From NCBI GenBank assembly GCA_002297815.1, contig DBKH01000048.1:1-42621 (forward strand): a stretch of DNA of 42,621 nucleotides, written 5' to 3'. This document shows positions 1 to 6,148 of the stretch, piece by piece (the first letter of the stretch is position 1; every line of letters begins with the position of its first letter). The stretch comes from Bacteroidales bacterium UBA755 (GTDB lineage Bacteria > Bacteroidota > Bacteroidia > Bacteroidales > UBA932). The translations under genes were made by a program, and so were the position numbers. The notes under the pieces are model-generated. The model made no database searches. It was not told the DNA's origin and saw only the letters and a list, made by a program, of their open reading frames with translations.

Positions 1-136
1 TGACCGAGACGATTCCGCAGCCTTCCTGGCCGCGATGCTGGAGTGCATGGAGACCGTAGTAGGTCACCTCAGCAGCGTGAGGGACACCCCAGACTCCGAA
101 CACCCCGCATTCTTCTTTAAGTTCCTTTGAAAACAT
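1..136 (-). CDS. purF: Amidophosphoribosyltransferase, N-terminal fragment (runs off left edge)
   Basis: Only the first 45 codons are in the window. Read leftward from the ATG at 136-134 they give a short propeptide followed by E-C-G-V-F-G-V-W-G and then YYGLHALQHRGQEG. This is the N-terminal glutamine amidotransferase (Ntn) signature of PurF, the enzyme that commits PRPP to purine synthesis. Cys10 would be the nucleophile exposed after removal of the leader peptide. The start codon is embedded in GAATATG and is preceded by a well-formed Bacteroidota promoter (159-190). The rest of the gene lies outside the window, so nothing can be said about the phosphoribosyltransferase domain. Confidence 0.93.
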   Translation of the reverse strand, partial: MFSKELKEECGVFGVWGVPHAAEVTYYGLHALQHRGQEGCGIVSV

Positions 137-158
137 ATTCCTTTCGCGGACTAAAGCA

Positions 159-190
159 CAAAGATAGCGAAATATTCGCCTTGGGGCAAA
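159..190 (-). promoter_or_regulatory. Bacteroidota-type promoter of purF
   Basis: On the minus strand a TTTG box (190-187) is separated by exactly 20 bp from TATCTTTG (166-159), matching the TTTG / TAnnTTTG pattern of Bacteroidota primary sigma factors. Transcription would begin about 15-20 bp before the purF ATG. Confidence 0.7.
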
Positions 191-218
191 AGAAAAAATG
201 CATCCAAGGGCCTAGACA

Positions 219-300
219 CTACCCATAAATGTCCCGGAGCACTGCCAGGGAGCGGACGTTGACGGAGGATTCGGTGTGGTGCTCGATGTATTCAGAATGC
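219..300 (-). pseudogene. Duplicated 3' end of recO (remnant)
   Basis: This 82-bp stretch repeats the last codons and the stop codon of the intact recO at 1882-1964. The first 74 bp differ by one base (C246 against T1909). A 1-bp indel and two substitutions near position 293 break the reading frame. In frame it would encode Y-I-E-H-H-T-E-S-S-V-N-V-R-S-L-A-V-L-R-D and then I-Y-G-stop. The similarity begins at the recO stop codon and ends four bases before the inverted repeat that opens the ATPase islet. It looks like the copy displaced when the islet arrived. Confidence 0.88.
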
Positions 301-304
301 TAGA

Positions 305-344
305 TTTATCCAAACATGGCAAAATCATAGGCACTTTGGATAAA
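305..344. repeat. Paired inverted repeat at left end of ATPase islet
   Basis: TTTATCCAAA (305-314) and its perfect reverse complement TTTGGATAAA (335-344) are separated by 20 bp. The right arm ends 7 bp before the -33 box of the ATPase promoter, so it could be an operator, but the same layout recurs beyond the 3' end of the gene (1824-1862). Confidence 0.75.
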
Positions 345-351
345 ATCAATA

Positions 352-382
352 TTGCACAACAAATTGATTATTCGTATATTTG
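352..382 (+). promoter_or_regulatory. Promoter of the ATPase gene
   Basis: TTG (352-354), a 20-bp spacer and TATATTTG (375-382) fit the Bacteroidota TTG / TAnnTTTG promoter. A transcript would start near 389, so the ATG at 406, not the upstream in-frame ATG at 352, is the likely start. Confidence 0.65.
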
Positions 383-405
383 CACCAATAATTGATGCAG
401 AAACA

Positions 406-1815
406 ATGGATAAAATTATCGGAAGAGAAGCAGAATTGAATCTAATCGCCAAGTACCATGACAGTAACCGCCCGGAATTCATCGCATTATACGGCAGACG
501 CCGGGTGGGCAAGACTTTCATCGTACGCATTTTCTTCAAGGATAAGTTCGATTTCTTCACAACCGGCATTCTTGAAGGCACCTACGAAGAAGAGTTAAAA
601 TGCTTCTGCGATTCATTGAAGGAATATGGATACAAAGGGAATGTCCCTAATAACTGGCTGGACGCGTTCTCAGCTTTGGCAAGCCTGACCGCAAAAGCAA
701 AACGTAAAAAACGATGCGTTATCTTTTTGGACGAGATTTCATGTTTCGACACTCCCAACTCCGGATTTATCAGAGCTTTGGGCCATTTCTGGAATCAGTA
801 CGCCTCAAGGCAAGACAATGTGTTTTTGGTCATCTGTGGGTCAGCGACCTCATGGATCACCAAAAACGTCCTTAACAATAAGGGCGGTCTCCACAACCGA
901 AAGACGCACGAAATTCATCTTCATCCGTTTAATCTCGCAAAAACAGAACGTTATTTCGTATCGCGCAAAGCCAAGTGGAGTCGCCTGTCAATCTTACAAG
1001 CCTACATGGTACTGGGAGGCATCCCCTATTACCTGAATATGTTGGACATGGATGAGAGTCTCCCGTCCAATATTGATCGCCTGTTTTTCTCAGAAGATGC
1101 ACCCATGCGAAACGAGTACCGCCGATTATACCGATCGGTGTTCAAGAGTCCGGAAAGGTATATCGACATCATCAAAGCTCTGGCAACCAACAAATCAGGA
1201 ATGACACGAACCGAGATCTCAGATGCCACTCACATTGATTCTGGCAGTGGTTTGTCGGAAATGCTGAGTGACCTTGTAGCCTGCGACTTCATTCGCAGCT
1301 ACCGCAATGGTCTGAAAAAGAACGGGGAGTTCTATCAACTGATGGATTTCTACACACTCTTTTATCTCCAGTTCTGCGCAAACCCAAGTACGGACCGGAA
1401 CTATTGGAAGAACACGTTGAATTCTCCAATCCAGAACACATGGTATGGACTTTCCTACGAACGGGTATGTCTGGCACACATCCATGAGATCCTACAGGCG
1501 CTACATCTAGACACCATACACACCGAATACTACTCGTTCCGCAGCAAAGTAACCTCTCCAAAAGTTCAGATAGACCTTATCATTGACCGGAGTGATGACT
1601 TTATTGATCTCGTTGAGATAAAGTATTCCCGCACAAAATACGAAATGACAAAAGAAGAAAGGGAAAAAATTGAGCGACGTGTCTCAAGTTTCATCAGTGA
1701 GACCAAAACCAAGAAAGGCATCCAGACAGTCCTGATTACGACTCTCGGCTGTGAGCTGAATCTACATTCCGATGTGTGTCAGCGATTTCTGAGTTTAGAT
1801 GATCTTTTTGCATAA
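406..1815 (+). CDS. AAA+ ATPase with C-terminal DUF234-like PD-(D/E)XK domain
   Basis: This 469-residue protein belongs to the 'archaeal ATPase' type of STAND/AAA+ proteins, common as scattered single genes in archaea and Bacteroidota. It opens with the family's usual I-I-G-R-E motif. A Walker A GRRRVGKT sits at residues 30-37, followed by Walker B-like CVIFLDE and a sensor-like VICGSATSW. A helical/winged region comes next. The C-terminal domain carries D390 and E404-I-K406 in a hydrophobic strand context (VQIDLIID...DLVEIKYS), the layout of PD-(D/E)XK nuclease-like folds such as DUF234. Its function is not established; defence or mobile-element roles have been suggested for the family. The gene stands alone, has its own promoter, and lies between two copies of the recO 3' end. 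The upstream ATG at 352 was not used because it lies within the promoter. Confidence 0.85.
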   Translation: MDKIIGREAELNLIAKYHDSNRPEFIALYGRRRVGKTFIVRIFFKDKFDFFTTGILEGTYEEELKCFCDSLKEYGYKGNVPNNWLDAFSALASLTAKAKRKKRCVIFLDEISCFDTPNSGFIRALGHFWNQYASRQDNVFLVICGSATSWITKNVLNNKGGLHNRKTHEIHLHPFNLAKTERYFVSRKAKWSRLSILQAYMVLGGIPYYLNMLDMDESLPSNIDRLFFSEDAPMRNEYRRLYRSVFKSPERYIDIIKALATNKSGMTRTEISDATHIDSGSGLSEMLSDLVACDFIRSYRNGLKKNGEFYQLMDFYTLFYLQFCANPSTDRNYWKNTLNSPIQNTWYGLSYERVCLAHIHEILQALHLDTIHTEYYSFRSKVTSPKVQIDLIIDRSDDFIDLVEIKYSRTKYEMTKEEREKIERRVSSFISETKTKKGIQTVLITTLGCELNLHSDVCQRFLSLDDLFA

Positions 1816-1823
1816 CTCTCATC

Positions 1824-1862
1824 TTATCCAAAACGTTTGTTTCCTGAGGTTGTTTGGATTAA
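1824..1862. repeat. Paired inverted repeat at right end of ATPase islet
   Basis: TTATCCAAA (1824-1832) and TTTGGATTAA (1853-1862) are separated by 20 bp, the same half-site and the same spacing as the left-end pair at 305-344. The right arm has one extra T relative to a perfect complement. It lies 9 bp after the ATPase stop codon. A hairpin could form, but no T-run follows, so a terminator role is weak. Confidence 0.7.
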
Positions 1863-1881
1863 GTCAGAGCCCCCAAAAGCC

Positions 1882-2532
1882 CTACCCATAAATGTCCCGG
1901 AGCACTGCTAGGGAGCGGACGTTGACGGAGGATTCGGTGTGGTGCTCGATGTATTTTAGGATGCACTCTGCGATCTCGTTGCGGTCGGAGCCTCGTAAGG
2001 GGAGCAGCATTGCCTCTGCGAACGGACTGGTTAGCAGTGACTTGATGTGGTCAAGATGTTTTCCGGAGAAAGGGGCTAGGCCGAGAGTGTCCGGATTGAA
2101 GCCGAGGACAGCGCATAGTTCCAGCAGGAACCAGAGGTGGAAATTGGCGAAGTCACTCTGGAGGGCGTCCAGTGTCAGAATAGTCTTCTTCAACCAATCA
2201 GTCAGCCCTTCCTCGTTAGTCTGATCCTTTATCACACGAAAGAGAACCTCACTCATGAAGAGTGTCATAGTGTTTTTATGAATATTCCCACGAATCCCCA
2301 CTAGAGAGTTGACACTGACGAAGTTGCGGGCGAACCACAAATCCGACTTCGGATTCTCGGTGACTTCTGCCTCTAGAATATTCAAGGGCAAGAAAAGCGC
2401 CATTGCTGTCTTAGGACTCACCTTGACAAGGAAGCCCCTCCTTCCATATTCCCGACTGATGGTGTGGAGGACAATGGAATTTTCACCGACTTTGGTGTGG
2501 CCGATGACTATGAGCTCAGCCTTTTCGCGCAT
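1882..2532 (-). CDS. recO: DNA repair protein RecO
   Basis: The 216-residue product matches RecO, the factor that with RecR loads RecA onto SSB-coated single-stranded DNA during recombinational gap repair. The N-terminal OB-fold region (about residues 1-80) has the typical opening EKAELIVIGHTKVGENS and REYGRRGFLVK. The rest is the helical C-terminal domain with the LELCAVLGFNP segment seen in Bacteroidota RecO. The gene lies downstream of rdgB on the same strand with a 47-bp gap, so they are probably co-transcribed. The last 24 or so codons are duplicated at 219-300 on the far side of the ATPase islet, yet this copy stays intact and ends normally. Confidence 0.9.
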   Translation of the reverse strand: MREKAELIVIGHTKVGENSIVLHTISREYGRRGFLVKVSPKTAMALFLPLNILEAEVTENPKSDLWFARNFVSVNSLVGIRGNIHKNTMTLFMSEVLFRVIKDQTNEEGLTDWLKKTILTLDALQSDFANFHLWFLLELCAVLGFNPDTLGLAPFSGKHLDHIKSLLTSPFAEAMLLPLRGSDRNEIAECILKYIEHHTESSVNVRSLAVLRDIYG

Positions 2533-2579
2533 TTGGTGACTATTATAATAAGTTGCCGCTTACTTAGCAATCGCAAAAA

Positions 2580-3179
2580 TTACCGCTTATTGAGCCATTG
2601 TGCCATCGCTCTAAGGGCCTTACCTCGGTGCGAGATCTCATTCTTCTGTTCCTCGGTGATGTCGGCAGCGGTGAGTCCGGGATATTCGTCCGGAATGAAG
2701 ATCGGGTCGTAGCCGAAGCCTCCCCTGCCGGATTTCTCACGGGCGATCGTGCCCTCCATAGTGCCCTCGAACTGGTGGACTTCTCCATTCAGGATGAGGG
2801 TCACGACACTGCGGAAGCGAGCCCTGCGGCTGACATCCTGACCAGTTGCTTCAAGTTTGGAGAGTTCCAAGAGCACTTTGTCCATATTCAGGTTGAAGTC
2901 TTTGGACGGTCCAGCGTAGCGTGCCGTATAGACTCCAGGGGCTCCTCCCAACGCATCCACTACCAGCCCCGTGTCGTCCGCGAAGCAGTCGCACCCCTTT
3001 CTGTCATAAATGTAACGAGCCTTCTGGAGCGAATTCTCCTCCAATGTCTCCCCTGTTTCCGGGATGTCCTCAGTGATCCCGAAATCCGCTGGAGTCACCA
3101 GCTCAAATCCTTCCCCTAAAATCTCTGAAGCCTCCCTCAACTTACCCCGGTTACCCGTCGCAAAAACTATCTTTGTCAT
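2580..3179 (-). CDS. rdgB: XTP/dITP pyrophosphatase (RdgB/HAM1 family)
   Basis: The 199-residue enzyme hydrolyses non-canonical purine triphosphates (ITP, dITP, XTP) to monophosphates and so keeps them out of DNA and RNA. Family motifs are plain: the N-terminal nucleotide-binding FATGNRGKLREA, the catalytic region FADDTGLVVDALGGAPGVYTARYAG, then GRGGFGYDPIF and SHRGKALRAM near the end. The ATG at 3179 gives MTKIVFATGN, the standard family start; a longer frame from 3206 adds nine residues with no homology. It is the first gene of the probable rdgB-recO operon. Confidence 0.93.
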   Translation of the reverse strand: MTKIVFATGNRGKLREASEILGEGFELVTPADFGITEDIPETGETLEENSLQKARYIYDRKGCDCFADDTGLVVDALGGAPGVYTARYAGPSKDFNLNMDKVLLELSKLEATGQDVSRRARFRSVVTLILNGEVHQFEGTMEGTIAREKSGRGGFGYDPIFIPDEYPGLTAADITEEQKNEISHRGKALRAMAQWLNKR

Positions 3180-3390
3180 GTTCACTAAAAAACTAAACTT
3201 ACGCAAATATCCGCAGAATGCATTATTTTACCAAATTTCAATTTGATTTTGTCCGGGCAAAAGCCTCATGGCCGGAGAAAGCAGCGGATTACGGCAATAT
3301 GTCCGATAAAAGAGTGGTCAGACCGGATAAAAAACACAAAACAGCTTCTGAGATAGGCATATCTTTCGGAAAATACTTAAATTTGCAGGG

Positions 3391-3407
3391 TTGGCACGGG
3401 TGTTGCG
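3391..3407 (+). promoter_or_regulatory. Sigma-54-type (-24/-12) promoter of ctpA
   Basis: TTGGCACGGGTGTTGCG matches the RpoN consensus TGGCACG-N4-TTGC, with the invariant GG (3393-3394) and GC (3405-3406) separated by ten bases. Transcription would start near 3417. The -24/-12 core overlaps an inverted repeat (CACGGG / CCCGTG), and the predicted RNA begins with a small TGGCT/AGCCA hairpin (3417-3430). A TAAATTTG box at 3378-3385 could be an alternative primary-sigma site but lacks a -33 partner. The tandem-like CCGATAAAA / CCGGATAAAA motifs at 3302-3342 are possible activator sites. Nothing else was found in the gap 3180-3466. Confidence 0.6.
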
Positions 3408-3466
3408 CCCGTGTGTTGGCTTTTTAGCCATGAAGGCGGGATTATTCAAGAATATATTCAAGGAAT

Positions 3467-5083
3467 ATGAAGATTAAATCATTGATAGCGGTATCGTTGG
3501 CAGTAGTGGTCAGCACCGCAGCATTCGGACAGTCACAGAGCTTCAAGCTCGGCAAATGGACTGAGATTCAGAACTCTATACTCAAAGAACTCAACAGGTC
3601 TTATGTTGACTCGCTGCCGGTAGACAGGATCGAGAGGGCAGGCATTGACGCGATGCTGGAGAGTTTGGATCCTTACACGGTTTACATTCCGGAGGAGGAA
3701 AACGAGGATCTGATGATGATGATCAACAAGTCGTACGGTGGCATCGGAGCAATCATCTACAAGCCGGAGAAAGACGGGAACGTCATCATCAACGAGCCTT
3801 ACAAGGGATCACCGGCCCAGAAGTACGGACTGGCCTGCGGAGATGAGATCATGGAGATCGACGGGGTCAGCACCCACGGACTTACCAGCCAGGAATGCTC
3901 CGACAGGATGAAGGGGAAGCCGGGCACCACAGTAAAATTCAAAGTGTTGAAGGTTCGTTCCAAGGAAGTGACAGAGATTGTTGTAACCCGCGAGAGGATT
4001 CATCTTCCTGACATTGAATATGCCGGGATGCTCAACGACACGACTGGGTACATCTACCAGAGCGGATTCACTGAGAACGTCTCCGGGGAGCTCCGCAATG
4101 CTTTCCTAAAGCTCAAGGGTCAGGGGATGAAGAAGTTGGTCCTCGATCTTCGAGGCAACGGGGGCGGTTTGATGAGCGAGGCAATCAACATCGTGTCTCT
4201 CTTTGTGCCGAAAGGGTCGCTAGTCGTCTCCTCGAAAGGTCAGGCAGCCGGGACAGAGATGCAGTACAAGACCACCTCAGAACCACTTGACACCAAGATT
4301 CCGATCATCGTGATGGTGGATTCAGGCTCAGCATCGTCCTCCGAGATTGTGACCGGAGCCCTTCAGGACCTTGACAGAGCCACGGTTATGGGCACGAGAA
4401 CCTTCGGCAAGGGACTTGTCCAGAGCATACGCCCGCTCCCTTACAACGGCCAGCTCAAAGTTACCACAGCGAAATACTACACCCCGTCAGGACGCTGCGT
4501 CCAAGCAATTGACTACTCACACCGAAACGAAGACGGAAGCGTTGGGTATATTCCTGACTCTCTGACTCATGAGTTCAAGACAGCCCACGGCAGGACGGTG
4601 CGCGATGGCGGTGGAATCACCCCAGATGTCAAGATCGATGGACACGACTACAGTCGCCTGACATTTTCTCTCGTCTATTCAGGAATCATCCAGGAATATG
4701 TCCTCGACTTTGTCCGTTCACACTCTTCAGTAGAAGAGGATTTCCACCTCTCAGACAAGGATTGGGCTGATTTTGTGGCCTTTGCCAAGACCAAGGACTT
4801 CGACTACCGCTCCAGTGCCAAAACCTACTTCGACCGAATGAAGAAGGAACTGGAAAAAGACGGACTTTCAAAGAATATGTCAGCAGAACTTGACGCCCTC
4901 CAGAAAGCCCTAGAAATGGACAAGGAAACTTTCCTGAAGCTCAAGAAAGACGAGATAGTCCCGTTCATCGAGGAAGAAATCGCAGTCCGCTACTACTTCC
5001 AAGAAGCCAGCATTAAAATCCGTCTCCGCTACGATGACCAGCTTCGGAAAGCCCTCGCCAGCCCGATGATTGAGGTCAAATGA
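3467..5083 (+). CDS. ctpA: S41 family C-terminal processing peptidase with PDZ domain
   Basis: The 538-residue exported serine protease has a signal peptide (residues 1-22, ending AAFGQ). A PDZ domain follows (about 90-170, GGIGAIIY and GSPAQKYGLACGDEIMEIDG). The S41 catalytic domain contains SGSASSSEIVTGAL, with Ser290 as likely nucleophile, and TFGKG with Lys315 as general base, the Ser/Lys dyad of CtpA/Tsp/Prc enzymes. Such proteases trim or degrade periplasmic and envelope proteins from exposed C-termini. A charged helical C-terminal region of about 190 residues follows, long as in Bacteroidota homologues. The start sits in AAGGAATATG and overlaps a short upstream reading frame (3430-3477). 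The gene is preceded by a sigma-54-type promoter, unusual for this family, so envelope-stress control is a reasonable inference. Confidence 0.92.
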   Translation: MKIKSLIAVSLAVVVSTAAFGQSQSFKLGKWTEIQNSILKELNRSYVDSLPVDRIERAGIDAMLESLDPYTVYIPEEENEDLMMMINKSYGGIGAIIYKPEKDGNVIINEPYKGSPAQKYGLACGDEIMEIDGVSTHGLTSQECSDRMKGKPGTTVKFKVLKVRSKEVTEIVVTRERIHLPDIEYAGMLNDTTGYIYQSGFTENVSGELRNAFLKLKGQGMKKLVLDLRGNGGGLMSEAINIVSLFVPKGSLVVSSKGQAAGTEMQYKTTSEPLDTKIPIIVMVDSGSASSSEIVTGALQDLDRATVMGTRTFGKGLVQSIRPLPYNGQLKVTTAKYYTPSGRCVQAIDYSHRNEDGSVGYIPDSLTHEFKTAHGRTVRDGGGITPDVKIDGHDYSRLTFSLVYSGIIQEYVLDFVRSHSSVEEDFHLSDKDWADFVAFAKTKDFDYRSSAKTYFDRMKKELEKDGLSKNMSAELDALQKALEMDKETFLKLKKDEIVPFIEEEIAVRYYFQEASIKIRLRYDDQLRKALASPMIEVK

Positions 5084-5226
5084 AAACCGCACGCAAAACA
5101 CTTTTAGTCTTGGTGGGGATGCTTGCATTCTGTCATGTTGACATATCTCAGGAAATCAAGCAGTTCAAAGCACATGAGATCAGTGTAGGAGTCGCACAGA
5201 ATATCTCGGCCTATACGGTGGAATAG
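5080..5226 (+). CDS. Short secreted peptide or truncated outer-membrane protein start
   Basis: A 48-codon frame opens with an ATG that overlaps the ctpA stop codon (ATGA). It encodes MKTARKTLLVLVGMLAF followed by CHVDISQEIKQFKAHEISVG and a short polar tail. The first 20 or so residues have a basic end and a hydrophobic core like a signal peptide. The tail resembles the first mature residues of Bacteroidota outer-membrane beta-barrel proteins, but the frame stops at 5226. It may be a genuine small exported peptide coupled to ctpA, or the remnant of a longer gene. I do not recognise the family. Confidence 0.4.
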   Translation: MKTARKTLLVLVGMLAFCHVDISQEIKQFKAHEISVGVAQNISAYTVE

Positions 5227-5277
5227 GCTATAGGTTTTAGCAACGTGAAATAATGTCACTAGAATGGCTTGGCTTTA

Positions 5278-5511
5278 TTAGTGCTCTACGGCCTTGTCTG
5301 TCTGTTCGTTTTGGGCGAGTAGGGCTTTGGCTGCATCGTAGTCAGCAGCATTGACCTTGACCTCGATAGGATCGACATAGTTCAGGGAAACATAGGAGGA
5401 ATTCTCCCCGAACACAGCGGCAGGGATGCCGTTCTCATTGAGCATACCCGCTGTGATGTGGGCGCTCATCGCATCGTTAAACTTAGCGACAGTCTTGAAA
5501 TCTTCTGCCAT
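5278..5511 (-). CDS. DUF2007-domain protein
   Basis: A 77-residue protein starting MAEDFKTVAKFNDAMSAHIT. It has the DUF2007 (putative signal-transducing protein) layout: a strand, a helix beginning A-H-I-T-A-G-M-L-N-E-N-G-I, and a second half ending EVKVNAADYDAAKALL, a ferredoxin-like fold of the GlnB-like type. The biochemical role is unknown. A second in-frame ATG at 5517 would add two residues. It lies downstream of the membrane-protein gene at 5579-6049 on the same strand, separated by a 67-bp gap holding two small palindromes. Confidence 0.75.
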   Translation of the reverse strand: MAEDFKTVAKFNDAMSAHITAGMLNENGIPAAVFGENSSYVSLNYVDPIEVKVNAADYDAAKALLAQNEQTDKAVEH

Positions 5512-5546
5512 AATCATTGAATATTAAAGGATTGAACCTATGCCTA

Positions 5547-5572
5547 GTGGGGTACCACAGTGCCCGCGGGCA
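5547..5572. terminator. Twin palindromes between the DUF2007 and membrane-protein genes
   Basis: GTGG-GGTA-CCAC (5547-5558) and the perfect 12-bp palindrome TGCCCGCGGGCA (5561-5572) lie just after the stop codon of the leftward gene at 5579. No clear T-run follows, so they may be a weak terminator or an RNA processing signal. Confidence 0.35.
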
Positions 5573-5578
5573 TATTCA

Positions 5579-6049
5579 TTACTCTTCGTCCAGTACGCGG
5601 AATTTGTACTCCAGGCCGCCTACAATTCGTACCACTTCCTTAGTAAGTCCCTCGACCTCGAAACCACCGAGTTCGCGGGTCATCGTGATCCTGTCCTCGA
5701 ACATCTTGAAAAGGGCACTGAACTTTGAACGAAGGCGGAATGTCATGTTCTCGCCTTCTTCGCTTTCCAGACGGTAGCCACGCGCCTCCATATATTCAAT
5801 AATCCCGCCACGGATGTCAGAATATTCTCCTTTTATCATTGCTGACCTTTTGATGAACCCGAATCGTGGGTAGAACGCAGACACGAAAGCGAATAACAAC
5901 GCAATCTGCCACAATGATTTGTAGCCACCTCTGAACATCAGGCTGACATCTGCCTTGACGGCTCCGATGAGCACAAGCGCGGTCATGATGATCACAAACA
6001 AGAATGTGAAATAGAAAAAGTATTTGACGGCTCTGATAAAATATTTCAT
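5579..6049 (-). CDS. Membrane protein of unknown function (two transmembrane helices)
   Basis: The 156-residue protein begins with two hydrophobic segments (about residues 10-30, FFYFTFLFVIIMTALVLIGAV, and 45-62, LWQIALLFAFVSAFYP) joined by a short loop. A soluble domain of about 90 residues follows, with charged strands and helices (SDIRGGIIEYMEARGYRLESEEGENMTFRLRS). I cannot name the family; proteins of this shape are common in Bacteroidota. Its leader contains a perfect-length tandem duplication of 17 bp (6049-6082) that abuts the start codon, and a TATCTTTG -7 box lies at 6099-6092. Confidence 0.75.
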   Translation of the reverse strand: MKYFIRAVKYFFYFTFLFVIIMTALVLIGAVKADVSLMFRGGYKSLWQIALLFAFVSAFYPRFGFIKRSAMIKGEYSDIRGGIIEYMEARGYRLESEEGENMTFRLRSKFSALFKMFEDRITMTRELGGFEVEGLTKEVVRIVGGLEYKFRVLDEE

Positions 6050-6082
6050 AATAGTCCGATTTTTGTAATAGTTCGATTTTTG
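6049..6082. repeat. 17-bp tandem duplication at a translation start
   Basis: TAATAGTCCGATTTTTG (6049-6065) is followed at once by TAATAGTTCGATTTTTG (6066-6082), one mismatch in 17. On the minus strand the duplication copies the bases just before the ATG of the membrane-protein gene. Confidence 0.85.
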
Positions 6083-6091
6083 CTAACCAAG

Positions 6092-6099
6092 CAAAGATA
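6092..6099 (-). promoter_or_regulatory. -7 box for the membrane-protein gene
   Basis: CAAAGATA on the plus strand reads TATCTTTG on the minus strand, a TAnnTTTG box. The transcript would start near 6085 and carry the duplicated leader. No clear -33 box is seen. Confidence 0.45.
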
Positions 6100-6113
6100 T
6101 GAATTTGTTTTGT

Positions 6114-6121
6114 TATTTTTG
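6114..6121 (+). promoter_or_regulatory. -7 box for the coiled-coil protein / hemW genes
   Basis: TATTTTTG matches TAnnTTTG, 27 bp before the ATG at 6149. A -33 TTTG at the usual distance is not evident. Confidence 0.45.
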
Positions 6122-6148
6122 TGTCATTAATCATTAAATCGAACAACT

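Noticed and set aside
352..405. Extended N-terminus of the ATPase starting at 352
   Set aside because: The promoter boxes lie at 352-382, and the family's conserved start (I-I-G-R-E) follows the ATG at 406.
1816..1881. Classical transposon or IS element around the ATPase gene
   Set aside because: No transposase, no short target-site duplication, and the flanking repeat is an 82-bp piece of recO, which does not fit a standard IS.
2598..3119. 173-codon open frame on the plus strand across rdgB
   Set aside because: rdgB motifs on the minus strand are unmistakable; the opposite frame has no family features.
3218..3427. 69-codon frame in the gap before ctpA
   Set aside because: It crosses the sigma-54-type promoter, has no signal peptide or known motif, and its stop falls in the leader hairpin.
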